From Gp1-AA122 sp035631655 (GTDB taxonomy: Bacteria; Acidobacteriota; Terriglobia; Terriglobales; Acidobacteriaceae): 21,432 bases of DNA. Shown here one piece after another: positions 8,535-15,628 of this stretch. The stretch spans positions 1 through 21,432 of the forward strand of contig DASQIH010000043.1 of assembly GCA_035631655.1 (NCBI GenBank). Direction: 5' to 3'. The position numbers were made by a program, and so were the translations under genes. Numbering within the stretch: position 1 is the stretch's first letter; each line of letters begins with the position of its first letter. Under the pieces are notes generated by a model. It made no database searches, was not told where the DNA came from, and saw nothing but the letters and a program-made list of their open reading frames with translations.

Positions 8535-9116
8535 ATGGTGATCGCATCCGAATTGAAGCCGGGGATGGCCCTGCGAGTGGAAGGCCAGATCTACAAGGTG
8601 CTGGAGGCGGAATCCAAGGCCGGGACCGCGAAGCTGGGAGGGGTGGTCAAGACCAAGCTGCGCAACGTGAGCAGCGGCCGTATGTGGGAGCCCCATTTTC
8701 GTCCCCAGGAACGGCTGGAAGATCTCGAAGTCGAGCAGCGCTTGATGGAATTTCTGTTTTCGGCAGGGGATTCCTGCACCTTCATGGACCCGCGCAGCTT
8801 CGAGCAAATCGAGGTTCCCAGCGCCCTGGTTAGACCGGCAGAAAAATTCCTGCAGCCCGGTATGCAACTGCCGGTGGAGTTCTTTGAAGGCCAAGCGATC
8901 AGCGTTGTTTTTCCCGACATCGTCGAGGCACGCATCGCTGATACCGCACCGGCTTCACATTCCCAACAAGACAGCACCTGGAAAGAAGCAACCCTCGATA
9001 ACGGCCTGGAGATTCGAGTGCCCTTGTTCATTGCCGCGGGAGAAGTCGTGCGCGTGGACTTGAGAACCAATAGGTATGTGGAACGAGCGCGAGGCGAGCG
9101 CAAGCGGAGCGCCTGA
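8535..9116 (+). CDS. efp: Elongation factor P family protein with atypical tip loop
   Basis: This 193-residue protein has the three-domain EF-P layout: an N-terminal KOW-like domain (about 1-65), an OB domain (about 66-130), and a C-terminal OB domain containing EATLDNGLEIRVPLF and VDLRTNRYVERA. EF-P binds next to the ribosomal P-site tRNA and relieves stalling at proline runs. The tip of domain I normally reads PGKG around a modified Lys. Here the aligned stretch is AGTAKLGGVV, with K33 at the equivalent position but no PGKG. That argues for an EF-P paralogue or a lineage with different or no modification; no modification enzyme is in the window. An insertion (about residues 140-150, SHSQQDS) precedes domain III. 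GGGAGGAGA is a clear ribosome site. A canonical EF-P may exist elsewhere in the genome. Confidence 0.88.
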   Translation: MVIASELKPGMALRVEGQIYKVLEAESKAGTAKLGGVVKTKLRNVSSGRMWEPHFRPQERLEDLEVEQRLMEFLFSAGDSCTFMDPRSFEQIEVPSALVRPAEKFLQPGMQLPVEFFEGQAISVVFPDIVEARIADTAPASHSQQDSTWKEATLDNGLEIRVPLFIAAGEVVRVDLRTNRYVERARGERKRSA

Positions 9117-9167
9117 GGTCTGAGCTACAGCTTTAAAGTAGACAATGTTAGCGGTTGCGGGAAACTC

Positions 9168-9344
9168 TCAGCGGTGGATGTAATGCGCCACATCGCGCCA
9201 ATCCAGTCGCATGTAAATGATCTTCTCTTCGGCCGGTTCGACTGACGCGCCGCGCATTTCGACAGTGATAAAGAGCCACACCCAGAGGCTGTTCAGCTAC
9301 AGAAAAGCCAACGTACCAATGACAATCCAGAACGACTCCGACAT
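9168..9344 (-). pseudogene. Small membrane protein interrupted by an in-frame TAG
   Basis: Read on the minus strand from the ATG at 9344, the frame gives MSESFWIVIGTLAFL, then TAG (9299-9297), then LNSLWVWLFITVEMRG and a soluble tail ending RLDWRDVAHYIHR at TGA 9170-9168. Skipping the TAG gives one plausible 58-residue protein: a single membrane helix of about 27 residues followed by a charged cytoplasmic tail. This reads like genuine coding sequence. The alternative frame, open from 9148 to 9366, is compositionally poor. The stop may be a recent mutation or a base error, or translation may start after it. No good ribosome site precedes the ATG. I do not recognise the family. Confidence 0.45.
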
Positions 9345-9562
9345 GCATCACCACATGAGCGGCCAAGAGTTTTGAGGAAACCCCTCTATCTTATTTTCTA
9401 CGCCTCACAGGTGCAGTGCTCCGTGACACGGGTCATAGACGGACGTGACGCAGGTTACAAGGGGAGAAGCGGGGAAAACGGCAATTCAAAATCCGTTGTG
9501 TTTAAGGTTCACTGCCTGCCAGATCCTTCACCGGCTGAGCATTTCGTGATACACGTTTCCAC

Positions 9563-10339
9563 TTGCACTTCAAGCACACCATCTTTCTGTTTGTCGCGGC
9601 CGGGATCGCCGGAACCCTGAATTCGATTGCCGGCGGCGGCAGCTTCGTTTCGTTTCCCGCACTGCTGTTTACTGGGTTGCCGTCGGTAGAGGCGAATGCC
9701 ACCAATACGGTTGCGTTGTGGCCGGGTTTGGCGGCCAGTAGTCTCGCTTATTTGAAGCGACTCCAGATGCCCAGGCTACTGTTAGTCCCTTTGCTGGTGA
9801 CCAGCATCGTTGGGGGGCTAGGGGGCGGATTGTTGCTGATTAAGACCCCGCAACATACCTTTCTGCATCTGGTTCCGTGGCTGCTGCTGGCGGGCACGCT
9901 GCTGTTTGCGTTTGGGCACAAGCTGCGCCTGATGGCGGGAAGAGCCGCCAGCGAGCACGACCTGCGACAGACCAATTGGCAGACCATCACGGTCATATCC
10001 GCGCTGGAGCTGCTGGTAGGAATCTACGGTGGCTATTTCGGCGCGGGCATTGGATTCATCACCCTAGGCATGCTAGCGGCGTTGGGGATGCGCGACATCC
10101 ATGCCATGAATGCTCTTCGCACCCTGCTGGCCGTGGTCATCAACGTGGCGGCCGTAGTCACCTTTATCGCGGCCGGGGCTGTGTACTGGCCACAATGCCT
10201 GGTCATGATTGCGGGCTCACTTATCGGCGGGTGGTTCGGCGCGCATTACTCGCAGAGAGCTGATCCCAGGAAAATGCGCTACTTGGTGATCGTCGTGGGG
10301 GTGGCGATGAGCGCGTACTTCTTTATTACGGTGCGCTAA
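9563..10339 (+). CDS. TSUP (TauE/SafE) family membrane permease
   Basis: This is a 258-residue integral membrane protein with about seven to eight hydrophobic segments. The first half carries the family signature IAGTLNSIAGGGSFVSFPAL followed by GLPSVEANATNTVALWPG. The second half repeats the fold with YGGYFGAGIGFITLGMLAALG. Members move sulfite, sulfoacetate, sulfolactate and other small organic or inorganic anions across the inner membrane. No ATG fits: the in-frame stop at 9536-9538 leaves the TTG at 9563 as the most likely start, without a strong ribosome site. It lies upstream of the oxalyl-CoA synthetase-like gene on the same strand, but 434 bases apart, so co-transcription is doubtful. 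The substrate is unknown; a small dicarboxylate such as oxalate is a guess from context. Confidence 0.9.
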   Translation: MHFKHTIFLFVAAGIAGTLNSIAGGGSFVSFPALLFTGLPSVEANATNTVALWPGLAASSLAYLKRLQMPRLLLVPLLVTSIVGGLGGGLLLIKTPQHTFLHLVPWLLLAGTLLFAFGHKLRLMAGRAASEHDLRQTNWQTITVISALELLVGIYGGYFGAGIGFITLGMLAALGMRDIHAMNALRTLLAVVINVAAVVTFIAAGAVYWPQCLVMIAGSLIGGWFGAHYSQRADPRKMRYLVIVVGVAMSAYFFITVR

Positions 10340-10773
10340 GTGAAGCGAAGCAAACTCCTTCTGCTACCACCCCTTGCAACACCAAAGCGAAGTTCCCGAA
10401 ATAATGATAGAAAAAGCTTATCAGGGAGATTCAAACAATCAGTTTGACTGACCCTTAGATTATCCCTGAACATAGGCGTAGCCGTGTGGGGTTACGCCGC
10501 AAGCTGACCTATCCGGCGGGGTACAGATTTTCGTGTAAGAACGGTCGGGGAAACGGGAATGCAGGACTTTGTTTCCATGAAAAATTATTCCGCTTTACCG
10601 GACACATCGAATCATTTTAGGACCGCTGCTAGTCCTCGCTCGCTGGAGGACATCCTCCGCTGACCAGTGAGACAACGTCACCCGCTGCAGGAAGAATCGA
10701 ATGAGCCGCCTTCGCAGCCTTCTGGCAGGGGATGAGTTTTGGAGGTTTTCAAAATCTTTGGGATTGAGGCACG
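10340..10773 (+). other. Intergenic region with nested inverted repeats upstream of the oxalyl-CoA synthetase-like gene
   Basis: No gene is seen in these 434 bases. The left half holds ordered inverted repeats: an outer pair TCAGGGA (10421-10427) with TCCCTGA (10463-10469), enclosing TCAAAC (10431-10436) with GTTTGA (10442-10447), then GGCGTA (10475-10480) with TACGCC (10493-10498). Nearer the gene, GGAGGA-CA-TCCTCC lies at 10645-10658. The inner TCAAAC-N5-GTTTGA palindrome would suit a dimeric regulator; the nested arrangement would suit a folded RNA. I could match it to no riboswitch class I know. The promoter of the downstream pair should lie here but I could not place it. Confidence 0.4.
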
Positions 10774-12381
10774 ATGAGCTCCTATTCAAATGGCATGGGA
10801 AACAACGAGATCAGTAACTGGGCACCCGACCCGCATTGGGAGGGTGTGCCGGCGGGCTCGACCTTTAAACCTCCGGCGCAGAGGACGCTTGCGGATTTGC
10901 TCGAGCTGGGGCTTGGCGACAATCCCGCCATTATCCTTCCCGAAGCCGGGGTGCAGGTCACGTACGATTCCTTGCGGGCGCAGGTTTTCGCCCTGGCTGA
11001 CGCTTTGGCCGCGGGCGGCATTCGCCGGGGCGACCGAGTCGCCACGGTTTTGCCCAACGGTCTGCCGGCTATCGTGAGTTTCCTGGCTGCGTCGATTTCG
11101 GCAACTGCGGCTCCGCTCAATCCGGCATATCCGTACGAAGAGTTCTGCTTTTACCTGGAAGACACGAACGCCCGTGCCCTGCTTTGTCCCCCGAAGGGGG
11201 CGGAAGAGGCGCGCCGCGCGGCTGCCGATCGAAACATTCCGGTGTACTCCGTCGATGTGGATGCGAGCGGAAACGTTCACTTGGTGGATGCTCCCACGGG
11301 AACTGCGGCGACTGCGCCTTCTGCGACCGACATTGCGCTGATCCTGCACACCAGCGGTAGCACGGGGCGTCCGAAGCGTGTGCCACTGCAGCATGCCAAC
11401 CTGGTGGCCTCGGCCATCAATATCGCCAAGACTTATGCGCTCTCTCCGGATGATGTCGCGATGTGCATCATGCCGCTGTTCCACATTCACGGCATCGTGG
11501 CCTCGACGCTAGCACCGCTGCTTTCCGGCGGGACCGTGGTAGCTCCCAACAAGTTCAACGCGCTGACGTTCTGGCGGACAGTGCGGGAACACCGGGTGAC
11601 CTGGTATTCCGGCGTGCCCACCATGCACCAACTTCTGCTGGCTCGGGCCCGCCGCGAGCATTCCGACCATGCGCCGTCGCTGCGCTTTGTTCGCTCTGCC
11701 AGCGCCCCGCTGGCGCCTGAGATTATCCAAAGGCTGGAAGACACGTTTGGGGTGCCGTTCGTCGAAGCCTATGGCATGACCGAAGCCGCGCACCAGATGT
11801 CGTCAAATCCCTTGCCGCCGCGCTATCGTAAGCATGGATCCGTTGGCATGCCCTCGGGCATTCGCATCAGCATCATGGACGAAGCCGGCAAACACCTTGG
11901 CGCCAACGAGCGTGGCGAGGTAGTCATTCAGGGGCCCAGCGTGTTCAGCGGATACGAGAATAATCCGGAAGCCAACGCGAAGGCTTTTGTGGATGGATGG
12001 TTCCGCACCGGCGACCAGGGCTTGATTGACGGAGATGGCTACTTACACTTGACAGGGCGCATCAAGGACCTGATCATCCGAGGCGGTGAAAATGTTGCGC
12101 CACGGGAAATTGATGAGGTGCTCTTGAGACATCCTGCTGTCTCTGATGCCGTGACTTTCGGATGCCCGCATCCGACCTTGGGCGAAGAGGTCGCAGCTGC
12201 TGTCGTCCTGCACGAGCCGCATGGTGCGACCGAATCGGCCCTGCTGGAGTTCTGCCGCAGCCGCCTGGCCGAATTCAAGTGCCCCAAAAAGATCCACCTG
12301 GTGAAAAGCATTCCCACCACGTCCACGGGCAAGATCCGGCGGTGCGCGGTGGCCGAAGCCTTCTCCGGTAAGAAGGGATGA
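10774..12381 (+). CDS. Oxalate--CoA ligase (AAE3-type oxalyl-CoA synthetase), AMP-forming
   Basis: This 535-residue acyl-adenylate enzyme most likely converts oxalate, ATP and CoA to oxalyl-CoA. It has the adenylate P-loop ILHTSGSTGRPKRVPL (190-205), PLFHIHG (234-240), EAYGMTEAAHQMSSNPLPP (331-349), the TGD and hinge region with RIKDLIIRGGEN (429-440), and the C-terminal catalytic Lys K520 in TSTGKIRR. The stretches RSASAPLAP, EAYGMTEAAHQMSSNPLP and GYxNNPEAN match plant and yeast oxalyl-CoA synthetase (AAE3/Pcs60) as I remember them. From memory, AAE3 uses a His in the MTEAxH motif and a Ser in RSxSA to hold oxalate; both are present (H340 and the RSASA serine). The ATG at 10774 has GAGG four bases upstream; the ATG at 10795 is an alternative. 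It overlaps the PanE-like gene as ATGA. A general medium-chain acyl-CoA ligase is the main alternative. Confidence 0.85.
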   Translation: MSSYSNGMGNNEISNWAPDPHWEGVPAGSTFKPPAQRTLADLLELGLGDNPAIILPEAGVQVTYDSLRAQVFALADALAAGGIRRGDRVATVLPNGLPAIVSFLAASISATAAPLNPAYPYEEFCFYLEDTNARALLCPPKGAEEARRAAADRNIPVYSVDVDASGNVHLVDAPTGTAATAPSATDIALILHTSGSTGRPKRVPLQHANLVASAINIAKTYALSPDDVAMCIMPLFHIHGIVASTLAPLLSGGTVVAPNKFNALTFWRTVREHRVTWYSGVPTMHQLLLARARREHSDHAPSLRFVRSASAPLAPEIIQRLEDTFGVPFVEAYGMTEAAHQMSSNPLPPRYRKHGSVGMPSGIRISIMDEAGKHLGANERGEVVIQGPSVFSGYENNPEANAKAFVDGWFRTGDQGLIDGDGYLHLTGRIKDLIIRGGENVAPREIDEVLLRHPAVSDAVTFGCPHPTLGEEVAAAVVLHEPHGATESALLEFCRSRLAEFKCPKKIHLVKSIPTTSTGKIRRCAVAEAFSGKKG

Positions 12382-13355
12382 AGTTTCTCATCGCCGGAGC
12401 CGGAGCCATCGGCGCCTACATTGGCGCCCGCATGGCCCGCGCCGGCCAGGATGTAACCCTCTTTGCGCGGGGTCCGCATCTGCGCGCCATGCAAGCCCAC
12501 GGCGTGCGGGTGAAAAGTGCCGATGGCGATTTCGAGGCGCACCCGAAAATCGTCAGCACGCTCAAGGAAGCTGGACCTGCCGATGTAGTTTTCCTCGGAG
12601 TCAAAGCCCACAGCCTGCCCCACCTTGTTCCCGACCTTCATTTCGTACTTGGCCCAGACACGACCGTCGTCAGCACACAAAACGGCGTACCCTGGTGGTT
12701 CTTCCAGGGATTCGGCGGCAAATGGGACGGATTGCGCCTGGAACGGGTTGACCCCGGCGGGGTAGTGTCGGCTGCGATCGAAGCACGTCGCGTGCTCGGC
12801 TCCATCGTCTATTTCTCGACCGAAATCACCGAGCCGGGCGTAATCCAGCACACCGAGGGTAATCGCATTTCACTCGGCGAGCCGAACGGCACGCGCTCGG
12901 AGCGCATTCGTCAGATTGCAGAAGCGCTGGTCGCCGCCGGCCTGCGTGCTCCCGTCACAACGCGCATTCGCAACGAAATCTGGGTCAAGCTTCTGGGGAA
13001 TCTCGCCTTCAATCCCGTCAGCGCTCTAACCGGAGCCATGCTGGTCCAGATGTGCCGCGATCCCGAGGTTTCCGAGTTGGTGCGAAACATCATGCGAGAA
13101 GCAGAAGCGGTCGGCGCCCGGCTTGGCTTGGAGTTGCCTGTTTCCATCGAGCAGCGCATGGCCGGCGCCGAGAAGGTCGGCGAACACAAGACTTCGATGC
13201 TGCAAGACCTCGAAGCAGGACGCCCGCTGGAACTGGAAGCCATCGTGGGCGCAGTTGTGGAATTAGGGGAGCGCGTCGGGGTCCCGATGCCCCACACGCG
13301 CACGGTGTATGCCTGCGCCAAGCTGCTTTCGCACTGCCGGACGGCTGTGCGTTGA
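12378..13355 (+). CDS. panE: PanE-family reductase, probable oxalyl-CoA reductase (annotated type: 2-dehydropantoate 2-reductase)
   Basis: This 325-residue protein has the NAD(P)-binding N-terminus MKFLIAGAGAIGAYIG (GxGxxG at 7-12) and the helical C-terminal domain of the ketopantoate reductase family, with catalytic-type Lys K204 in WVKLLGNLAFNP and N208. It also has NGVPWWFF (102-109) followed by RVDPGGVV, which I associate with the PanE2 subgroup rather than with biosynthetic PanE. In Methylobacterium extorquens PanE2 was reported to reduce oxalyl-CoA to glyoxylate. The start codon overlaps the stop of the oxalyl-CoA synthetase-like gene as ATGA, so the two are translationally coupled. That makes reduction of oxalyl-CoA the best guess for its role. 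True ketopantoate reduction for pantothenate synthesis remains possible; no pan gene is nearby. Confidence 0.85.
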   Translation: MKFLIAGAGAIGAYIGARMARAGQDVTLFARGPHLRAMQAHGVRVKSADGDFEAHPKIVSTLKEAGPADVVFLGVKAHSLPHLVPDLHFVLGPDTTVVSTQNGVPWWFFQGFGGKWDGLRLERVDPGGVVSAAIEARRVLGSIVYFSTEITEPGVIQHTEGNRISLGEPNGTRSERIRQIAEALVAAGLRAPVTTRIRNEIWVKLLGNLAFNPVSALTGAMLVQMCRDPEVSELVRNIMREAEAVGARLGLELPVSIEQRMAGAEKVGEHKTSMLQDLEAGRPLELEAIVGAVVELGERVGVPMPHTRTVYACAKLLSHCRTAVR

Positions 13356-13912
13356 TTCTAGTTATCTCTCCCAAATGGCTCCGCAGGGGAATCGCTTCTA
13401 ATGGGTGGTAATAGGTCATGTATCACCGGCTTCGCTGCTGAGTCAATCCGGGGCTCACTATCGCAAAATCTTAGGACCCTATCGACAAGCGCGCCTGCGC
13501 CGAGCGGTCCGCGTTGATCCGATTGTTTCACGCCGGGGCGCTTGCGATAGGGGGATTTGGATGAAGCCGCTGGTGTTTGCGGCGGATGCGGAGGGCTATA
13601 AATATATAGTATGGGTTTTCAATGGCCGTTTCGCCATTTCATCGCCTAAACCACGCCAAGATGCCGGTTTTCCTTGAACCCAAGTGTTCAGCACGGTCCG
13701 AATATTATCATCCATTGTCGACCGCGGAGAAGAAATGTTGATCCGCGCAAAAAAGCAGCCCTACGAACACGCGCAAGTGTCTGCCGCGCCAGCGGCTTCG
13801 TCCAAATCGTGTCTACGCCAATAACGAACGTCAATGAGACGCCTGTTTACAACAGTGATCAGTTCGCTGATTTTTCCTCGACGCTACTTTCTGGGCCATA
13901 ATCCAAAGCGGC
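13356..13912 (+). other. Intergenic region with a strong 15-bp hairpin at 13477-13552
   Basis: No convincing long gene lies in these 557 bases. The standout is a stem in which CCCTATCG (13477-13484), a bulged A, and CAAGCGC (13486-13492) pair perfectly with GCGCTTG-CGATAGGG (13538-13552). This gives 15 base pairs around a 45-base GC-rich loop. A competing arm CTATCGCAA (13458-13466) also pairs with TTGCGATAG (13542-13550), so the 3' arm has two possible partners. The region is not a tRNA: there is no clover-leaf or T-loop. It could be a structured RNA, a leader, or the remains of a mobile repeat. Confidence 0.5.
13561..13677 (+). CDS. Possible 38-residue small protein after the hairpin
   Basis: An ATG at 13561 follows GGGGGA at a workable distance and opens a 38-codon frame (MKPLVFAADAEGYKYIVWVF and so on) ending TGA at 13675-13677. 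Composition is ordinary: a short hydrophobic core, with no signal peptide and no known motif. The ribosome-site-like GGGGGA abuts the 3' arm of the 13477-13552 stem, so pairing could hide it. I recognise no family and the frame could be chance. Confidence 0.2.
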   Translation: MKPLVFAADAEGYKYIVWVFNGRFAISSPKPRQDAGFP

Positions 13913-14353
13913 ATGCAAGAGATTCATCTAGGCGATCAGATAATCCGCTACGACTGCGAGAGGACGAGAACGGCATACGCCGGGATGAAAACTGGGTCCA
14001 CGCAAAGCTGTGGTTGTCGCTTTTGTAGAAACTTCGTAGCACAACGCAACCTCGTCTATGCCGAACAGTTTCGCCAAGTTCTCGATCGGCTTGGTATAGA
14101 CCCAGAGAAAGAGGGCGACCTTTTCGAGGAGGGTCCAGAAGGCTCGCTGGTACGGTACTGTGGGTGGTTGCACTTGGCCGGCGAAGTCATTCAAGCAGGT
14201 GAAAGGATGACCGATGGTGGTGCCGGTCTGCAGTACTTCTTTCGTGCGAGTCATCGACCAAGGGTGCTAGCAGACTTCGGCGAGGAGGTGCTGGTCTTGG
14301 AGTTCTCAACGAAATTGCCTTGGGTGATCTCCGACCAGCCAGAGTGGCTCTGA
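13913..14353 (+). CDS. Hypothetical protein with C-x-C-x2-C cysteine motif
   Basis: This 146-residue soluble protein is of unknown function. It has no signal peptide or membrane segment. Near residue 32 it carries CGCRFCRNF, a compact cysteine motif followed by a conserved-looking Arg-Asn-Phe. Later come FRQVLDRLGIDPEKEGDL, a WLHLAGEV stretch, and a C-terminal beta-rich half ending in Trp-Leu. I have seen this general pattern (CxCxxCRNF, then a short helix with LGIDPxKE, then GGW/CGW and a strand region) in uncharacterised bacterial proteins, but I know no function. The cysteines may bind a metal. The start at 13913 has a weak upstream ribosome site. The gene points toward the secreted-protein gene at 14448, with a shared intergenic hairpin. 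Confidence 0.7.
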   Translation: MQEIHLGDQIIRYDCERTRTAYAGMKTGSTQSCGCRFCRNFVAQRNLVYAEQFRQVLDRLGIDPEKEGDLFEEGPEGSLVRYCGWLHLAGEVIQAGERMTDGGAGLQYFFRASHRPRVLADFGEEVLVLEFSTKLPWVISDQPEWL

Positions 14354-14423
14354 ACCGGGTTGTTGACGAAACATCGCGTCAATTACGCTCACATGGACTG
14401 GCACCGAGAAATTCAATAAACAC

Positions 14424-14447
14424 AAACCGATCTTTATTTCCCGGTTT
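14424..14447. terminator. Possible bidirectional terminator between convergent genes
   Basis: AAACCG (14424-14429) pairs with CGGTTT (14442-14447) across 12 bases, directly after the stop of the minus-strand gene at 14448 and 70 bases after the stop of the plus-strand gene. On the minus strand the stem is followed by GTGTTTATT, which is T-rich; on the plus strand by CTAAATCTTTT. The stem is only six pairs, so this is a weak call resting mostly on position. Confidence 0.35.
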
Positions 14448-14987
14448 CTAAATCTTTTCGAAGAAGTGCGCGATTTTCTTGCCGGCGTTCTCGGTGGAGT
14501 AAACCACGGCCTTGGTACCTTTCTCCGTACCCGCCGCCACCTCCTTGCCGCCGTCCGCAGCCGCGTGGCCGGTAAGGGTAAACGTGTGCTCGGTACCGTC
14601 GGCGGATTTGATGACCAGCTTCTTTGCACCGCGATCGATCTCCTTGATCGTTCCTTCGGTTTTCGTTAGACCGGCCTCTCCGACCTTGTCGACTTCAACC
14701 GCTGTATCTTCCGTCCCCCGCTTCGTGGAGTGCGCCACGACTTCCGATCCCTCTTTCAGGCCGTGCCACGAATCCTTGGCAGCGACATCGGAGGCTCGCA
14801 CTCCATGAACGGCAGTGTCCTTGGTCCAGTGGAATACGTGCTCGGTACCGTCGGCAGTCTTGATGGCTAGGGTCTTGGCTGCTTTATCGATCTTCGTGAC
14901 TACGCCATGGGTCGCGGTGACCCCCTCCACGGCAAAGACGAGCGATGCAAGCGACATAACAAGAACTGCGATTCCGATAATTCTCAT
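14448..14987 (-). CDS. Secreted protein with two tandem beta-rich repeats
   Basis: This 179-residue protein has a signal peptide (residues 1 to about 19, MRIIGIAVLVMSLASLVFA). It is followed by two copies of one module: 26-55 and 110-139. Each has the form G-x-V/I-x-x-I-D-x-x-A-K-x-L-x-I-K-x-A-D-G-T-E-H-x-F, and each is followed by a stretch with V-V-x-S-T. The copies suggest an OB-like or small beta-barrel fold of the DUF5666-like sort, exported across the inner membrane. AGGAGAA lies just before the ATG, giving a firm start. The mature part is Lys-, Thr- and Glu-rich with no cysteines, as in many acidobacterial periplasmic proteins. Function is unknown. It is divergent from the Lys-rich secreted gene at 15219; the 231 bases between hold no other gene. 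Confidence 0.75.
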   Translation of the reverse strand: MRIIGIAVLVMSLASLVFAVEGVTATHGVVTKIDKAAKTLAIKTADGTEHVFHWTKDTAVHGVRASDVAAKDSWHGLKEGSEVVAHSTKRGTEDTAVEVDKVGEAGLTKTEGTIKEIDRGAKKLVIKSADGTEHTFTLTGHAAADGGKEVAAGTEKGTKAVVYSTENAGKKIAHFFEKI

Positions 14988-15218
14988 TTGCGACTTTCTC
15001 CTGCGTGAAGTTGGATTAAAGTATAGACGACTTCAACAATCCGGTTCATCAAGCTGGAAACATCTTCGGAAGACAAGATAAAGTACGCATGCACAAACCC
15101 AAGTCTCAGTTGCTACCCGCGGGGGCCACTTTACCCACGATTCCCCGCTTCGGTATGCCCTTTCGTCACTTGTGCGTCTCCGCTGACCACTGCACAATCC
15201 CCGCAACCGGAGGGCTTT

Positions 15219-15605
15219 ATGAGTAAAGCAATCAGGACGACCCTGAGCCTGGTAATTAGCCTGGTGCTGTTGAGCACGCTGACGATGGCGAAGACTAACG
15301 GGAACAACGCCGACAAAGATAAAAACAAGCAACACCACAGTCGCCTCTCAAAAATTGCCTTCTGGCGTCATCACAAGGACACCAACAAAAACGCAAAAGC
15401 CCAGGCGCAGTCCAAACATGCTCAGGCTAAAACGGCGCAGGTAAAGCCGGTCGCGGCCAAGCAGGCTACGGATAAGAAGGAACAGAAGCCGGAGCAGCAT
15501 GTGGCCAAGGCGAAGAAGGCTTCCGGCAACAAGGCGCCGGCTACAAACAAGACGAAGCAGCGAGAGAAGACGCAAGATCCCAAAGCGGCTTCGTTCCAGC
15601 AATAG
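15219..15605 (+). CDS. Small secreted lysine/alanine-rich protein
   Basis: This 128-residue protein has a clear signal peptide (MSKAIRTTLSLVISLVLLST, cleavage likely after LTMA near residue 24). The remainder is low-complexity, strongly basic and full of Lys, Ala and Gln (for example AKAQAQSKHAQAKTAQVKP). It also has a His-rich patch (KQHHSRLSKIAFWRHHKD) that might bind metal or an anionic surface. The composition is like histone H1 tails, but the signal peptide puts it outside the cytoplasm. CCGGAGGGC just upstream is a good ribosome site. The low-complexity tail makes family assignment impossible by eye. It is followed by a perfect 10-bp hairpin at 15629-15652. Confidence 0.7.
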   Translation: MSKAIRTTLSLVISLVLLSTLTMAKTNGNNADKDKNKQHHSRLSKIAFWRHHKDTNKNAKAQAQSKHAQAKTAQVKPVAAKQATDKKEQKPEQHVAKAKKASGNKAPATNKTKQREKTQDPKAASFQQ

Positions 15606-15628
15606 TTTCACAGGTTGGCAAGATCAGT

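Noticed and set aside
9148..9366. Minus-strand frame of 72 codons as a gene
   Set aside because: Its translation has no sensible features. The frame one base over gives a membrane helix and an ordinary tail, so that was reported instead.
10471..10560. Riboswitch (cyclic di-GMP, TPP or cobalamin class)
   Set aside because: Some GGGGTTAC-like words appear, but the conserved cores of these classes could not be laid on the sequence.
12039..12851. Open frame of 270 codons opposite the ligase-reductase junction
   Set aside because: It overlaps two clear genes on the other strand, with no domain and no ribosome site.
13477..13552. tRNA-like gene
   Set aside because: A single long stem with a GC-rich loop; no D, anticodon or T arm and no CCA end can be drawn.
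13674..13901. Plus-strand frame of 75 codons as a gene
   Set aside because: No ribosome site, Arg- and Ser-rich without structure, no recognisable motif.
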